Below are positions 1 to 7,149 of a stretch of 14,163 bases of DNA, piece by piece. The translations under genes and the position numbers were made by a program. The notes below the pieces were generated by a model. The model ran no database searches. It saw only the letters and a program-made list of their open reading frames with translations, and was not told the origin of the DNA. The stretch is from Euperipatoides rowelli (taxonomy: Eukaryota; Onychophora; Udeonychophora; Euonychophora; Peripatopsidae). How positions within the stretch are numbered: the stretch's first letter is position 1; every line of letters starts with the position of its first letter. Location of the stretch: NCBI GenBank assembly GCA_003024985.2, contig PXIH01S0003723.1; one strand, given 5' to 3'.

Positions 1-31
1 TATATATATATATATATATATTGGGGGGGGG
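1..31. repeat. TA dinucleotide repeat followed by a G run
   Basis: Alternating TA covers the first 21 bases and runs straight into nine G residues. The left window edge lies inside simple sequence, so its full length is unknown. Confidence 0.95.
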
Positions 32-654
32 AGCAGTGTGAAGAATTGGTACTATGACTTATATATGACCATGCATTCACTGAATGAACCAATTTATATA
101 CAGTATTGTGCATCTGTATGCATGGAACCAGCAGCCAATCCTGATAACATCTCGTTTCAAACACATGTGAACATAAGTTTTTAAGATGTTTGGAGTGAGC
201 CGTTTATGAAATGTTTAATCTCCGACACATATGTGGTTTTACCCTAAATCTGTATCATATTTTCCACATTAAATAAGAGAACTAAAGAGTTGAGAAACTT
301 TAAATAAGTGAGTACATTACACAGAATCTTCATAATCAAAGCTTCAAAGAATTCTCAGAAATGTTTTAAAATCACTTTAATAATTAAACCAAGAAAATAA
401 TATGAAGATTGAAAATAAAGATATAATCATCTTATGGAAGAAATCAAATTAGTATATTTTATAAATCTGTCGAGATTGATTTGCATGATTAAATTTCTAG
501 TTTCTGAATATTTTAAGAAATATAATCTCAATATCCTCTCAAATTCTGAATAATAAAAAAAGAGTTGTTAAAAAATATGGATTGATAAATTGACTGAAAT
601 GATGGTTAAAATTAATGTTCTTGAATTTTTTTTTAATCATATTTAGAATTTTAT
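32..654. other. AT-rich DNA without a recognised gene
   Basis: No reading frame of useful length and no recognisable protein motif is seen on either strand, and no RNA gene is evident. It is probably intergenic or old unrecognisable repeat. Confidence 0.6.
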
Positions 655-688
655 TAAAAAAAAAAAAAAAAATGCAAAAAAATAAATT

Positions 689-727
<39 letters not shown>

Positions 728-749
728 AAAAAAAAAAAAAAAAAAAAAA
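655..749. repeat. Interrupted poly(A) tract
   Basis: About 95 bases are almost all A on the + strand, broken by short islands such as TGC and TTG. It could be the tail of an old retroposon inserted on the + strand, but no element body or target duplication was found beside it. The matching Phe-rich frame on the - strand is an artefact of this run. Confidence 0.85.
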
Positions 750-825
750 TCTGATGTTCGATGGGTTTTATCCCCAGCCATTAAATAAGCAAGCATCTGG
801 TTAAACTATTTACATACTTCTATAT

Positions 826-1189
826 TTTCTGACACGATTAAACCATTAAAATGGCATTATTTGTTTATGCAGAGACTATAAGGTGGAACTTAAACCTAAC
901 TTGGAAGTTAACAAATACCCACTCAAAATCATTTATGAGATATTAGCAAAATTGACTGAGGACATGATTTTCTTAAAATTAGATCTTACCCAGGTGTATC
1001 AACAGGTGTGAATGGTTGACATTCTACAGAATATCTCACAATTAATATTCATAAGGGATTTTTCAGTGTAAGTTGTCTACCCTTTGGAATAGTCACCTCA
1101 CTGGCAATTTTCCAGCAAATTATGGATACAATTTTAAATGGAATCACAAATATTTGCCACTAATTGATGACATTATTATTTCTAGTTCA
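826..1189 (+). pseudogene. Gypsy reverse transcriptase, N-terminal half (broken)
   Basis: This half carries the fingers and palm start of the reverse transcriptase that copies the element RNA into cDNA. Motifs seen in order are a CRDYKV block (normally CxDYR/KxxN), KYPL, a KLDLTQVYQQV block holding the first catalytic Asp, IHKGFFSVSCLPFGI, an IFQQIMD stretch, and LIDDIIISS, the YxDD-type active site with both Asp present. A frameshift lies near 1020 and a stop stands directly before LIDD. The domain stops at 1189, where a SINE interrupts it, and resumes at 1493. Confidence 0.88.
1175..1189 (+). repeat. Left target-site duplication of the SINE
   Basis: ATTATTTCTAGTTCA matches 1493-1507 at 14 of 15 positions. 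The two copies flank the SINE. Removing one copy plus the SINE restores the RT reading DDIIISSSDKE expected of this family. Confidence 0.85.
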
Positions 1190-1202
1190 AGTCAAAGTCT
1201 TG

Positions 1203-1213
1203 TAGCCAAGCAG
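1203..1213 (+). promoter_or_regulatory. Pol III A box of the SINE
   Basis: TAGCCAAGCAG matches the tRNA A-box pattern TRGCNNAGNGG at 10 of 11 positions. It begins 13 bases after the inferred SINE start, as expected for a tRNA-derived head. Confidence 0.75.
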
Positions 1214-1259
1214 TGAGAGTACCTGGATTGGGAAGAATAAGACATATGCGGGGGATCCA

Positions 1260-1270
1260 GGTTCAATCCC
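1260..1270 (+). promoter_or_regulatory. Pol III B box of the SINE
   Basis: GGTTCAATCCC matches the B-box pattern GGTTCRANNCC. It lies 46 bases after the A box, within the usual tRNA range. Confidence 0.82.
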
Positions 1271-1492
1271 CAGCTAGGGCAATTATAGAACGGTTTTTTC
1301 TCCCTAGCTTTAACAGCTCCATTGGGTTTTTACCAAGTATGCTGTCCTTTACCAACAATAAGAACCTACCATTGTAATTTAATAAGTAATGATTTGATAT
1401 AAACTGATTAAGATAATTGTACTCTCTTAGTAACTCGTCATATAAAAATACATCTCTTTTTCCCTTTGTAGAGGAGAATTATTTTAAAAAAA

Positions 1493-1845
1493 ATTATTGC
1501 TAGTTCAGACAAGGAAATCCTTATTGGTGATTTAAAAAAAGTATTTCTATCCCTACAAAAGATGGGTGTCCGCCTTAATCTGGAAAAAATGTCAATTTTT
1601 CAAACAAGAAGTAGAATACATAGGACATATAATAAATGCTAAGGGAATTAGTCCCTCAGGGTCAAAAATTAAGGCTATAAAGGCCCAATAAGGCTATATT
1701 TGCACCAAAGAATGTTGATCAGCTGCAGTCACTTTTAGGCCTCTAGGCTATTATAGGAAGTTTATACCTGATTTATCAAGCAAAATGGATTTTAAAAAAA
1801 CTTTTATGCAAAAAGACTAGTTGGAACTTGGTTGCCACAGCTGCA
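1493..1845 (+). pseudogene. Gypsy reverse transcriptase, C-terminal half (broken)
   Basis: The first 15 bases (1493-1507) are the right copy of the SINE target duplication. The RT palm and thumb then continue with a GVRLNLEK block, a YIGHIINAKGI block (the usual F/YLGHxI), a KIKAIKAP-like stretch, a QLQSLLG block and YYRKFIPDLSSKM. Several stops and frameshifts interrupt it. The join to 826-1189 across the SINE is collinear with the intact family. Confidence 0.86.
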
Positions 1846-1849
1846 GAGC

Positions 1850-2420
1850 AATTAGTTTAGCAAAAGTTGAGTAAACTTCTAACTCACTATAACCTTACAC
1901 TCCCCGTTATTGTCACTACTTATGCATATCCATGGGGGATATGCATAGGTGCCATACTTTCACATTTTCACAACAGTACTGAAAAAACAATTATGTTTAT
2001 GTCATGCTCACTAAACGCGGCAGAAAAAAAATGTTCACAGCTCAATAAAGAGGCCTTAGCAATCACCTTTGGAGTTAATAAATTCCATAAATTCCTTATT
2101 GATAGGACATTCACCTTAAATACCGATCATAAACCATTAGCAAGGATATCTATTGCAGAATAGGAAATACCTACTTTAGATGGGGCTAGATTACAAAGAT
2201 GGACATTGATCTTATCGGCATATGCATATGATATCCATTATAAGACATCAAAATACAATAATAATGCTGATGAACTATCAAGACTTCTGATCAAAGAGCA
2301 GACATTACTAGAGGAACAAACTAAGGACATATTAGTCATCAATCAAGTTGAACATTTCCCCTGGACTAGTGATGATATTGCCATCAAAACCATTATGGAA
2401 TTCAATATAAATGGCTGATT
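1850..2420 (+). pseudogene. Gypsy RNase H domain and connector (broken)
   Basis: This domain degrades the RNA strand of the RNA/DNA hybrid. The longest open piece is 1867-2163. It contains TTYAYPWGICIGAILSH, where the usual TDAS is TYAY, so the first catalytic Asp is lost. It also has LNKEALAITFGVNKFHKFL with the conserved Glu, and LNTDHKPLARI with the later Asp. A TAG at 2161-2163 separates it from the connector at 2164-2418, which shows IPTL, ARLQRW, LILSAYAYDIHYK and ADELSRL, all standard for gypsy elements. Confidence 0.9.
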
Positions 2421-2499
2421 TTTAATTAAAACTGGAAGAACTTTCTATACAGGAAGGATGACTTTTATGAGGTTTGAGAGTAGTAATCTCTACATCACT

Positions 2500-2820
2500 A
2501 TAACCACACATTATGCGAGAACTTCACAGATGCTACACGGGAATAGTTAAAATGAAGTTAATAGATAAATCTGTATGCTAATGGCCTAGATGGATTGGGA
2601 CATTGAACATTTAGCATGCCAGTGCTCAAAATGCAAATTCAAACCAAGGATCCACATAAAGCCGCAATTCATCCTTGGATTCATGGAGGAGGACCCTGGC
2701 AATAGTACATATATACTTAATGGGTTCCTTTCTAAATAAAATGTTTCTAGTTACTGTGGACAGAGCCTTTTTTATGGGAAGGTCAAATGGGCATCTGCCC
2801 AAAACAGCAGCGAAGCAAGG
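2500..2820 (+). pseudogene. Gypsy integrase, zinc-binding domain and start of core (broken)
   Basis: ELHRCYTGIVKMK at about 2520-2556 corresponds to the HHCC zinc-domain block ELHxGHxGIxRMK, with the second His replaced by Tyr. The Cys pair is visible in CQCSKCK near 2620-2637. The core begins with an IHPW block, followed by VHIYLMGSFLNKMFLVTVD. The first catalytic Asp of the DDE triad (normally HIDxxGP) appears as Tyr. The reading decays after about 2780. A run of 13 G lies at 2828-2840. Confidence 0.82.
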
Positions 2821-2944
2821 TGCAGTTGGGGGGGGGGGGGAATATTTATTACATAACATATGGACAGAGGACATGTATGATGACCTACAGCTGCAGACAT
2901 GTGCAGGAAAACTCAAATGTTTAAACAGCAATTATTCTTATTGC

Positions 2945-3335
2945 AAGATGATTCAAATTCTGAATAAAACATAATCAATTAATTTAAGTAAAGTCTTTAA
3001 AAAGTGTAAGTTAACAATGGTACTGGTGGGCAGGCCCAATGAGAAGTGGGAAACAGGGACAACATTACCCTGGCCTGTAAGGACTCAAGGGCCTCTAGGC
3101 TTGCCCAAGATAAAACAACGTCCACACAACCAAACAAGTTTATCAATTTTCAAGAACAAAGCTCGATAAAAAATTTTGCCCTGGGCCTGTACAGGCACTT
3201 GACATCCATGCTGGTGGGTTGAGGGATAGTTTCCAGTGTATGCCAGGGTAGCATTTTGCCTAAAAAAAAGGCACTGACTATGCATGCCTTTTCCAAATGT
3301 CCAGAAGTAAAATTTTCTCCCACACTGACTCAGGA
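2945..3335. other. Unassigned insertion inside the integrase core
   Basis: In related elements the stretch ending near 2940 is followed almost at once by the one that starts near 3338, so about 390 bases here look inserted. The stretch is richer in G+C than its surroundings and has no pol motif, no clear pol III boxes and no obvious target duplication. The 66-codon frame on its - strand (3085-3285) resembles nothing known to me. It may be an old SINE or unclassified repeat. Confidence 0.45.
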
Positions 3336-3337
3336 AG

Positions 3338-3715
3338 TGTCATGCTTGCCTTGAAGGAGTGCTTCTTGTACTATAGGTATCTTCAACATATTGTAAATGA
3401 TAATAGCACACAGTTCACTTTGGAAACATTCAAAACATAAAAATAGAGGAATAATCCATACTAAGAGTACACTCTACCACTCCACATCAAATGGTCAAGA
3501 CAAGAAATGTGTAGATGAAATCGAAAGAATGTTTACCAAATTAAGGAATGAGTAACATACCATTACCAGCTAGATTAAAAATTACTTATTGTTCTCATGT
3601 AGAACAATCCCACATGTGACCTTGGGCCAAACACCTACTGGAAACGTTCTTTGGAAGGAATTTATGAATGAGACTTCAGTGCATTAACCCTTACCTCCAA
3701 TACCGCATGTTACCT
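3338..3715 (+). pseudogene. Gypsy integrase, second half of catalytic core (broken)
   Basis: The core resumes with HIVNDNSTQFT, equivalent to the VSDNGxQFT block, so the second catalytic Asp is kept. It continues with HTKSTLYHSTSNGQ (usual YHPxxNGQ). The following Glu of NGQAE appears as Lys in NGQDKK, removing the third acidic residue. Next come EIERMFTKLRNE, then FSCRTIPHVTLGQTP, close to the family RTTPHxTTGxTP block. Stops lie between these blocks. The order fits gypsy integrase exactly. Confidence 0.88.
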
Positions 3716-4050
3716 TTAAAAAAAAATGTGTAATAGGTCAATGGATTTTATTCAAATCCTTTTCACAAAAGAAGGGGGGGGGGTGGATAAGGGGATTGTC
3801 AGGACTATAAATAATATTTAGCCCAGTGACCTTCTCTCTAATATTCTAAAATAGGAAGGAAGGAAAAAGACTGACCAAATTTGAGAATGTCATTTGCCCA
3901 CATTCTTCTTAAGCAACAGATAAGTATAATGGAAGAGGATTAGAGCCATATTCAGAGTAACAGTACAACCACACAAATATTACCACCCCACCTGTAAGTC
4001 CTCAACCTGTATAATTAGGGGAAGGAAGCCACCGGACCAATTAAGTTTTG
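3716..4050 (+). pseudogene. Gypsy pol C-terminal tail (badly decayed)
   Basis: Weak traces of the integrase C-terminal region remain, including an SPVTFSL-like reading near 3820. The final GRKPPDQLSF near 4020-4050 resembles the RKPPxRL ending of Mag/K02A2.6-type polyproteins. A 10-base G run lies at 3774-3783. Frame is lost several times. Confidence 0.6.
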
Positions 4051-4061
4051 AGGGGGGTAAT
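4046..4061 (+). promoter_or_regulatory. Probable polypurine tract of the gypsy element
   Basis: TTTTGAGGGGGGTAAT lies directly before a TGTGATG sequence. A purine run abutting the 3' LTR is the plus-strand primer site of LTR retrotransposons, and its place right after the pol tail fits. Confidence 0.6.
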
Positions 4062-4205
4062 TGTGATGTATTGGCTTTATATCATACTTATATAATATAT
4101 ACAGCACAATGAAAACGCTCCAATAAGTGTATATCAAAGCATATGTTAATGTATTCATCTTGCTTTGAGATTCAATTCTGTCTTTAGTTAATAAACTGAA
4201 TAGTT
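4062..4205 (+). repeat. Probable 3' LTR of the gypsy element
   Basis: The start at TGTGATG is set by the adjoining purine tract and the canonical TG. A TATA-rich stretch at 4089-4101 and an AATAAA at 4190-4195 would supply promoter and polyadenylation functions. The 3' end is uncertain, because LINE sequence begins near 4212 and no second LTR is present for comparison. Confidence 0.5.
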
Positions 4206-4546
4206 TATTTTAGTTATAACTAGTTTTATAGTTATTCATTAGTTTGGTTTGTGTATGTTGTCTTTTGCTTATAGTAAGAACGCAACAATTAGTATTAAAG
4301 ACCCACCCAGTTTTGCTTGTGAATTGTTGGATGATCTCTAGTGTAACTTCTACTTCTTCGTTAACAGAATACAAAACCACCATGCCATCAAAATAAGCCA
4401 TAACTTTTACATAAAGATTTTAAATTTGGAGATATAACCAAAGGAGGTTATCTTCTAGATTTGGTAGGAGTTGCTTGATATAATAGTGCAAAGATATTGA
4501 ACTCAGGGGAGAACCCTGAGTCATATCTATTGTCACTTGAAAAGAT

Positions 4547-4566
4547 AAAAAAAAAAGGTTATTATT
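4547..4566 (+). repeat. Left 20-bp target-site duplication of the TEN1 retrocopy
   Basis: Ten A residues followed by GGTTATTATT are identical to 5064-5083. The repeat begins with an A run, as expected when a LINE endonuclease nicks a TTTT/A-type site. Both copies lie in LINE remnant sequence. Confidence 0.88.
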
Positions 4567-4571
4567 GTATC

Positions 4572-4982
4572 ATGGTGGGAAACCTGTCTTCTCATGCAGA
4601 ATGTTTAGAAGTTGTCAAATGTTTAGAAGTTGTCGATTTCAATATAGAAAATCGTCATAAATGGAATCAAAGAACAGTACGTATAATGGGAAGGATCACA
4701 TCACATGACTGTAATTCCTGCATTGTCAGTCTGAGCGTTCGTGATAATTGCTTTCCTCACAAGATCCATGTGGATACTCACCTCATCGAACCATTCGAAT
4801 GTTCTATTTGTTCATTGTTTCAGTTTTTTGGCGAGTTCAATGTTAACGAATCTGGTCACATGAGTTTATTGGCCACACTTTCTAGGTGTGTGGATGGACT
4901 GGATGAAGCCATGTTTTATAAAGCTTTAACTCTCCAAGGTAAATATTTTAAAAATGATTGCCTTTATAGTCCACAGATGTAA
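4572..4982 (+). CDS. TEN1: TEN1-like CST complex subunit, intact intronless retrocopy
   Basis: TEN1 is a small OB-fold protein that joins STN1 and CTC1 in the CST complex. That complex binds single-stranded telomeric DNA and supports C-strand fill-in by polymerase alpha. The frame has 136 codons; vertebrate TEN1 has about 123. Family features I recognise are VRIMGRI (residues 36-42), THLIEPF (69-75), SLFQFFGEF (81-89) and CVDG (106-109), followed by an alpha-helical end with A118, Q122 and Y125. Their spacing follows TEN1 throughout. Residues 10-21 are a six-residue tandem duplication. The ATG at 4572 is chosen because it lies just inside the left target duplication; the same frame runs upstream to an ATG at 4497 within LINE sequence, giving 161 codons. 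No promoter is evident. Whether it is expressed is unknown. The assignment rests on motif recall, not a search. Confidence 0.8.
   Translation: MVGNLSSHAECLEVVKCLEVVDFNIENRHKWNQRTVRIMGRITSHDCNSCIVSLSVRDNCFPHKIHVDTHLIEPFECSICSLFQFFGEFNVNESGHMSLLATLSRCVDGLDEAMFYKALTLQGKYFKNDCLYSPQM
4599..4634 (+). repeat. 18-bp tandem duplication inside the TEN1-like frame
   Basis: GAATGTTTAGAAGTTGTC (4599-4616) is followed directly by AAATGTTTAGAAGTTGTC (4617-4634), differing only in the first base. It adds six residues in frame (ECLEVV then KCLEVV) ahead of the OB fold and accounts for about half of the extra length over vertebrate TEN1. Confidence 0.95.
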
Positions 4983-5040
4983 AGGACTGATACTATATTC
5001 TAAAACTGGCTCATTGCAGACAAAACAATATATTTTATGT

Positions 5041-5046
5041 ATTAAA
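5041..5046 (+). terminator. ATTAAA polyadenylation signal of the retrocopy
   Basis: ATTAAA lies 17 bases before the A run at 5064, the usual distance from signal to cleavage site. This supports the A run as a genuine mRNA tail. Confidence 0.75.
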
Positions 5047-5063
5047 AATTTCAAATTTGTCAC

Positions 5064-5083
5064 AAAAAAAAAAGGTTATTATT
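5064..5083 (+). repeat. Poly(A) end and right 20-bp target-site duplication
   Basis: It is identical to 4547-4566. The A run is shared between the mRNA tail and the duplication, so the exact insert end cannot be fixed to the base. LINE sequence on the - strand continues right after it. Confidence 0.88.
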
Positions 5084-5480
5084 CATTTTCTTGAAAGCTT
5101 GTTTAGAATAAATGTAATTTAGTAACCCATTAATAATATTTGGGTCACTAAAATAGCTTCTTATTAATAATGCAAGTTAACATTGTCAAAAGCAAAATTG
5201 ATGTTTATAAATGTTTCTTTCCAATAAAGACACAATTGTTGCATTTGAAATAGAGGCAATGATTTTAGAGTCTATGTTCTCTATACAAATTGGATGAATA
5301 TCATCTTTAGTAGGAACTGGCAGGATATTATTGCCATTAGAGATAATATAATATTTTTGTTTATTAAAAATTACAAGGCATGATAGTGTAATTGAAGAAC
5401 TGGGATTAGATGTAGATAACCAATTGTTTTAGAGCACTTCATGGATTTGTAGAAACAAATAAGTAACCTTTATTACCAGT

Positions 5481-6539
5481 TTTGGGACTTAGTGTGGCCT
5501 GCGAGTTTCATGTTTGCTGATGTTTAGCATTTCGATCATTTCATTTCGTGGAAACAACATGATTGATCACACTAATCATTGTTGCTGAAAAATTAACAGA
5601 TTTTATGAATTAACTTTCTTATTTATTTCTTTAATTGTAAAATTCACATTGTAAACAAACTCACAACGTTTTTGGGCTAGGGTTTGAATTTTTAATTCTT
5701 TCTATCCATTCTTTAATAAGTAGGTTTTAAAAAATGTTATCTACACTTTGTTGTATAATCAATTTATTCTTTATTGTTTATCAATCATTTTTTATTTAAG
5801 TACATTTTCATAGCACAGAGAAAGAGGAAATATTTATCTGCAATTTACATCAAATTAACATGCACTAAAAATTTTTAATAAATGATACTATGCAAAGTGA
5901 ATCTTTAATGGTTCGAATACAAGCAATTTTCGGCATCAGTCCGGCGTCGTTGAACATTTATTTATAACTCTTTCATAAAAGTTTTCATGTTGAATGCTGT
6001 GCTTGAGAAAAACTAATTTGGCGGCACCATTGTCATTTCTGTGTATTTCCGTAATGATCAATCTGATAATGGATTAATTTAACTCTTCTCTTCTCATTTG
6101 AGCACTGAATTGCATTTTTCATGAGAAGTAAAAATATTTTAAAAGAGAATCATGGAATTTGCATAGAAGAGCTTTGCTTCAAGATTTATGTAATAGGTGC
6201 ATATAGTCTAAACATTACAGTTAAATAAATAAATAAATAATGCTCCCGAAAAGCTATGTGAAAAGCAAGGGTGTGCAAACTTATACACATCATGTCAGAA
6301 TGGATTAAAAGACAGTGAGAGTATTATCCAGTAATGAAAAGTAGGAAGTTAAAATCCCGTCAATGTGTAGTTTACATACTGTAGGTGGAGCACATGGACA
6401 ATTTTGGGGATATTAGTGTTCCGGCAGTCTGAAGATGCTGATATTATATATGTGTTAGGCAGAGTCAAATTTAGGTAACAAAAATATAGTAATCCCATTA
6501 CTTCTATATTTATTTTATATAAAGAAAATAAAGAAGTAC
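5481..6539. other. AT-rich DNA without a recognised gene
   Basis: No reading frame of note and no domain motif is seen. It holds a 31-bp imperfect dyad at 5554-5584 (CAACATGATT against AATCATTGTTG) and an AAAT microsatellite at 6223-6240. The left part may be further decayed LINE. Confidence 0.55.
6223..6240. repeat. AAAT microsatellite
   Basis: About four and a half copies of AAAT in perfect tandem. Confidence 0.9.
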
Positions 6540-6815
6540 CTGCCGAGAAAAATTATCTGCACGGATTACTACTGAAACAACCGCTGATTGGTTAATAGTT
6601 GGGCTGAAGGAAATAATGTAAAAATCATCAAAAATGATCAAGCAGGTTTATTCCATTTATTGATTATCATTAGGGCAGGGGCATAGTTGTTTATTCTCTA
6701 GGGTTGGCATTATGGTAAAGGATATGACTGTAAATAAAAAATAAGACTGCCGATCCACTTAAACATGATTGGTTATTTTAGTAGTAATCTGTGCAGATAT
6801 ATTTTCTTGGCAGAC
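6540..6815. mobile_element. MITE-like element with about 45-bp terminal inverted repeats
   Basis: The left arm from 6540 (TGCCGAGAAAAATTATCTGC, then a GGATTACTACT block) pairs with the right arm ending at 6815 (a TAGTAGTAATC block, then GTGCAGATATATTTTCTTGG and CAGA). Over about 45 bases the arms agree at roughly four of five positions. The interior of about 185 bp has no frame. Length and structure fit a non-autonomous DNA transposon. No convincing target duplication was found, so the superfamily is open. Confidence 0.7.
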
Positions 6816-6836
6816 AATAGTGAAAATAATACAAGC

Positions 6837-7045
6837 GTCTGGATCTCAGACCCAACATTTTCCTCCAACATATTAGATGATCTATAACCTTAGCCGCACC
6901 CTGACCCTAAGTCCAACATAAATATTTAAGCGTATTAAGAAATAAGTAATAAATAAAATAACACGCTATACCACAGATAGAATGCAAACCGACCTATGAT
7001 TGGCTGTTTTAGGGCTGTTGGTCACTGTTGAGTCTGAGATACAGC
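6837..7045. mobile_element. Possible second short inverted-repeat element
   Basis: TCTGGATCTCAGACCCAAC ending at 6856 pairs with GTTGAGTCTGAGATACAGC at 7027-7045, at 16 of 19 positions inverted. The pairing does not extend inward. It may be a MITE with short termini. A TGATTGGCT segment near 6998 resembles TGATTGGTT in the neighbouring element, so the two may be related. Confidence 0.4.
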
Positions 7046-7149
7046 TATTTTAAAAATAATCCCTTTAGAACAAAAGACTTGCCCATGATGGGACTCTTCA
7101 GATCGTCACAATTAATAAATCTATATGTCATAGAGAGTGATATATTTTT

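Larger units (their letters stand above)
1190..1492 (+). mobile_element. tRNA-derived SINE inserted in the gypsy RT
   Basis: This retroposon of about 300 bp has a tRNA-like 5' head with an internal RNA polymerase III promoter. TAGCCAAGCAG at 1203-1213 fits the A box, and GGTTCAATCCC at 1260-1270 fits the B box closely. The body has no open frame and ends in an A-rich tail near 1484-1492. A 15-bp target duplication flanks it (1175-1189 and 1493-1507). A LINE partner would have supplied the reverse transcriptase. The SINE family and parental tRNA were not identified. Confidence 0.82.
820..4205 (+). mobile_element. Decayed Ty3/gypsy LTR retrotransposon, pol region to probable 3' LTR
   Basis: This is the remnant of a gypsy-class retrotransposon resembling the K02A2.6/Mag type. 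Pol domains occur in the expected order RT, RNase H, integrase, then a C-terminal tail, a purine tract and LTR-like sequence. Gag, protease, primer-binding site and 5' LTR are absent: recognisable RT starts close after the A-rich tract. The frame is broken by many stops and frameshifts and by two insertions (1190-1492, and roughly 2945-3335). Several catalytic residues are changed, so the copy is dead. Domain order and motif spacing make the class assignment firm; the family assignment is an inference from tail and motif style. Confidence 0.9.
4567..5063 (+). mobile_element. Processed retrocopy of a TEN1-like mRNA
   Basis: This 497-bp insert lies between perfect 20-bp direct repeats. It contains an intronless full-length reading frame, about 80 bases of 3' UTR and an ATTAAA signal, and it ends against a 10-base A run shared with the right duplication. 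These are the features of a polyadenylated mRNA reverse-transcribed and inserted by LINE machinery. LINE motifs continue on both sides (SYFSDPNII above, QGSPLS below), so the host site is a LINE on the opposite strand. Only 5 bases of 5' UTR are present, so the copy may be slightly 5' truncated. Confidence 0.83.
4212..5480 (-). mobile_element. LINE (non-LTR) reverse transcriptase remnant hosting the TEN1 retrocopy
   Basis: Read on the - strand from about 5480 downward, broken RT motifs appear in order. ILPVPTKDDIHP near 5300-5325 is followed by an IEN...SK block equivalent to NxRPI. HQFCF at about 5189-5203 corresponds to HQFGF. SYFSDPNIINGL near 5130-5160 comes next, then, beyond the nested insertion, TQGSPLSS at 4500-4523 (the GxxQGSPLSP block). 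YFDG at 4384-4395 replaces the YxDD active site and so lacks one catalytic Asp. ISKRQ closes the preserved part. The longest open piece is 4210-4401. The upstream limit is soft, and no endonuclease domain or 3' end was recognised. The LINE clade is undetermined. Confidence 0.8.

Noticed and set aside
539-796. Phe-rich 85-codon frame on the - strand
   Set aside because: It is the translation of the poly(A) tract at 655-749.
1195-1275. A functional tRNA gene
   Set aside because: A and B boxes are present, but no cloverleaf with paired acceptor ends closes, and the sequence continues into a SINE body with target duplications.
2626-2974. Overlapping 100-codon frames on both strands
   Set aside because: The + frame is partly decayed gypsy integrase running into unrelated sequence. 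The - frame is its shadow.
4929-4950. A splice donor (GGTAAATA) near the end of the TEN1-like frame
   Set aside because: Homology to the TEN1 C-terminus continues past it, and the poly(A) and target duplications favour a processed copy.
5554-5584. 31-bp imperfect palindrome as an operator or element end
   Set aside because: It is isolated, has a bulge, and such short dyads are expected by chance in AT-rich DNA.
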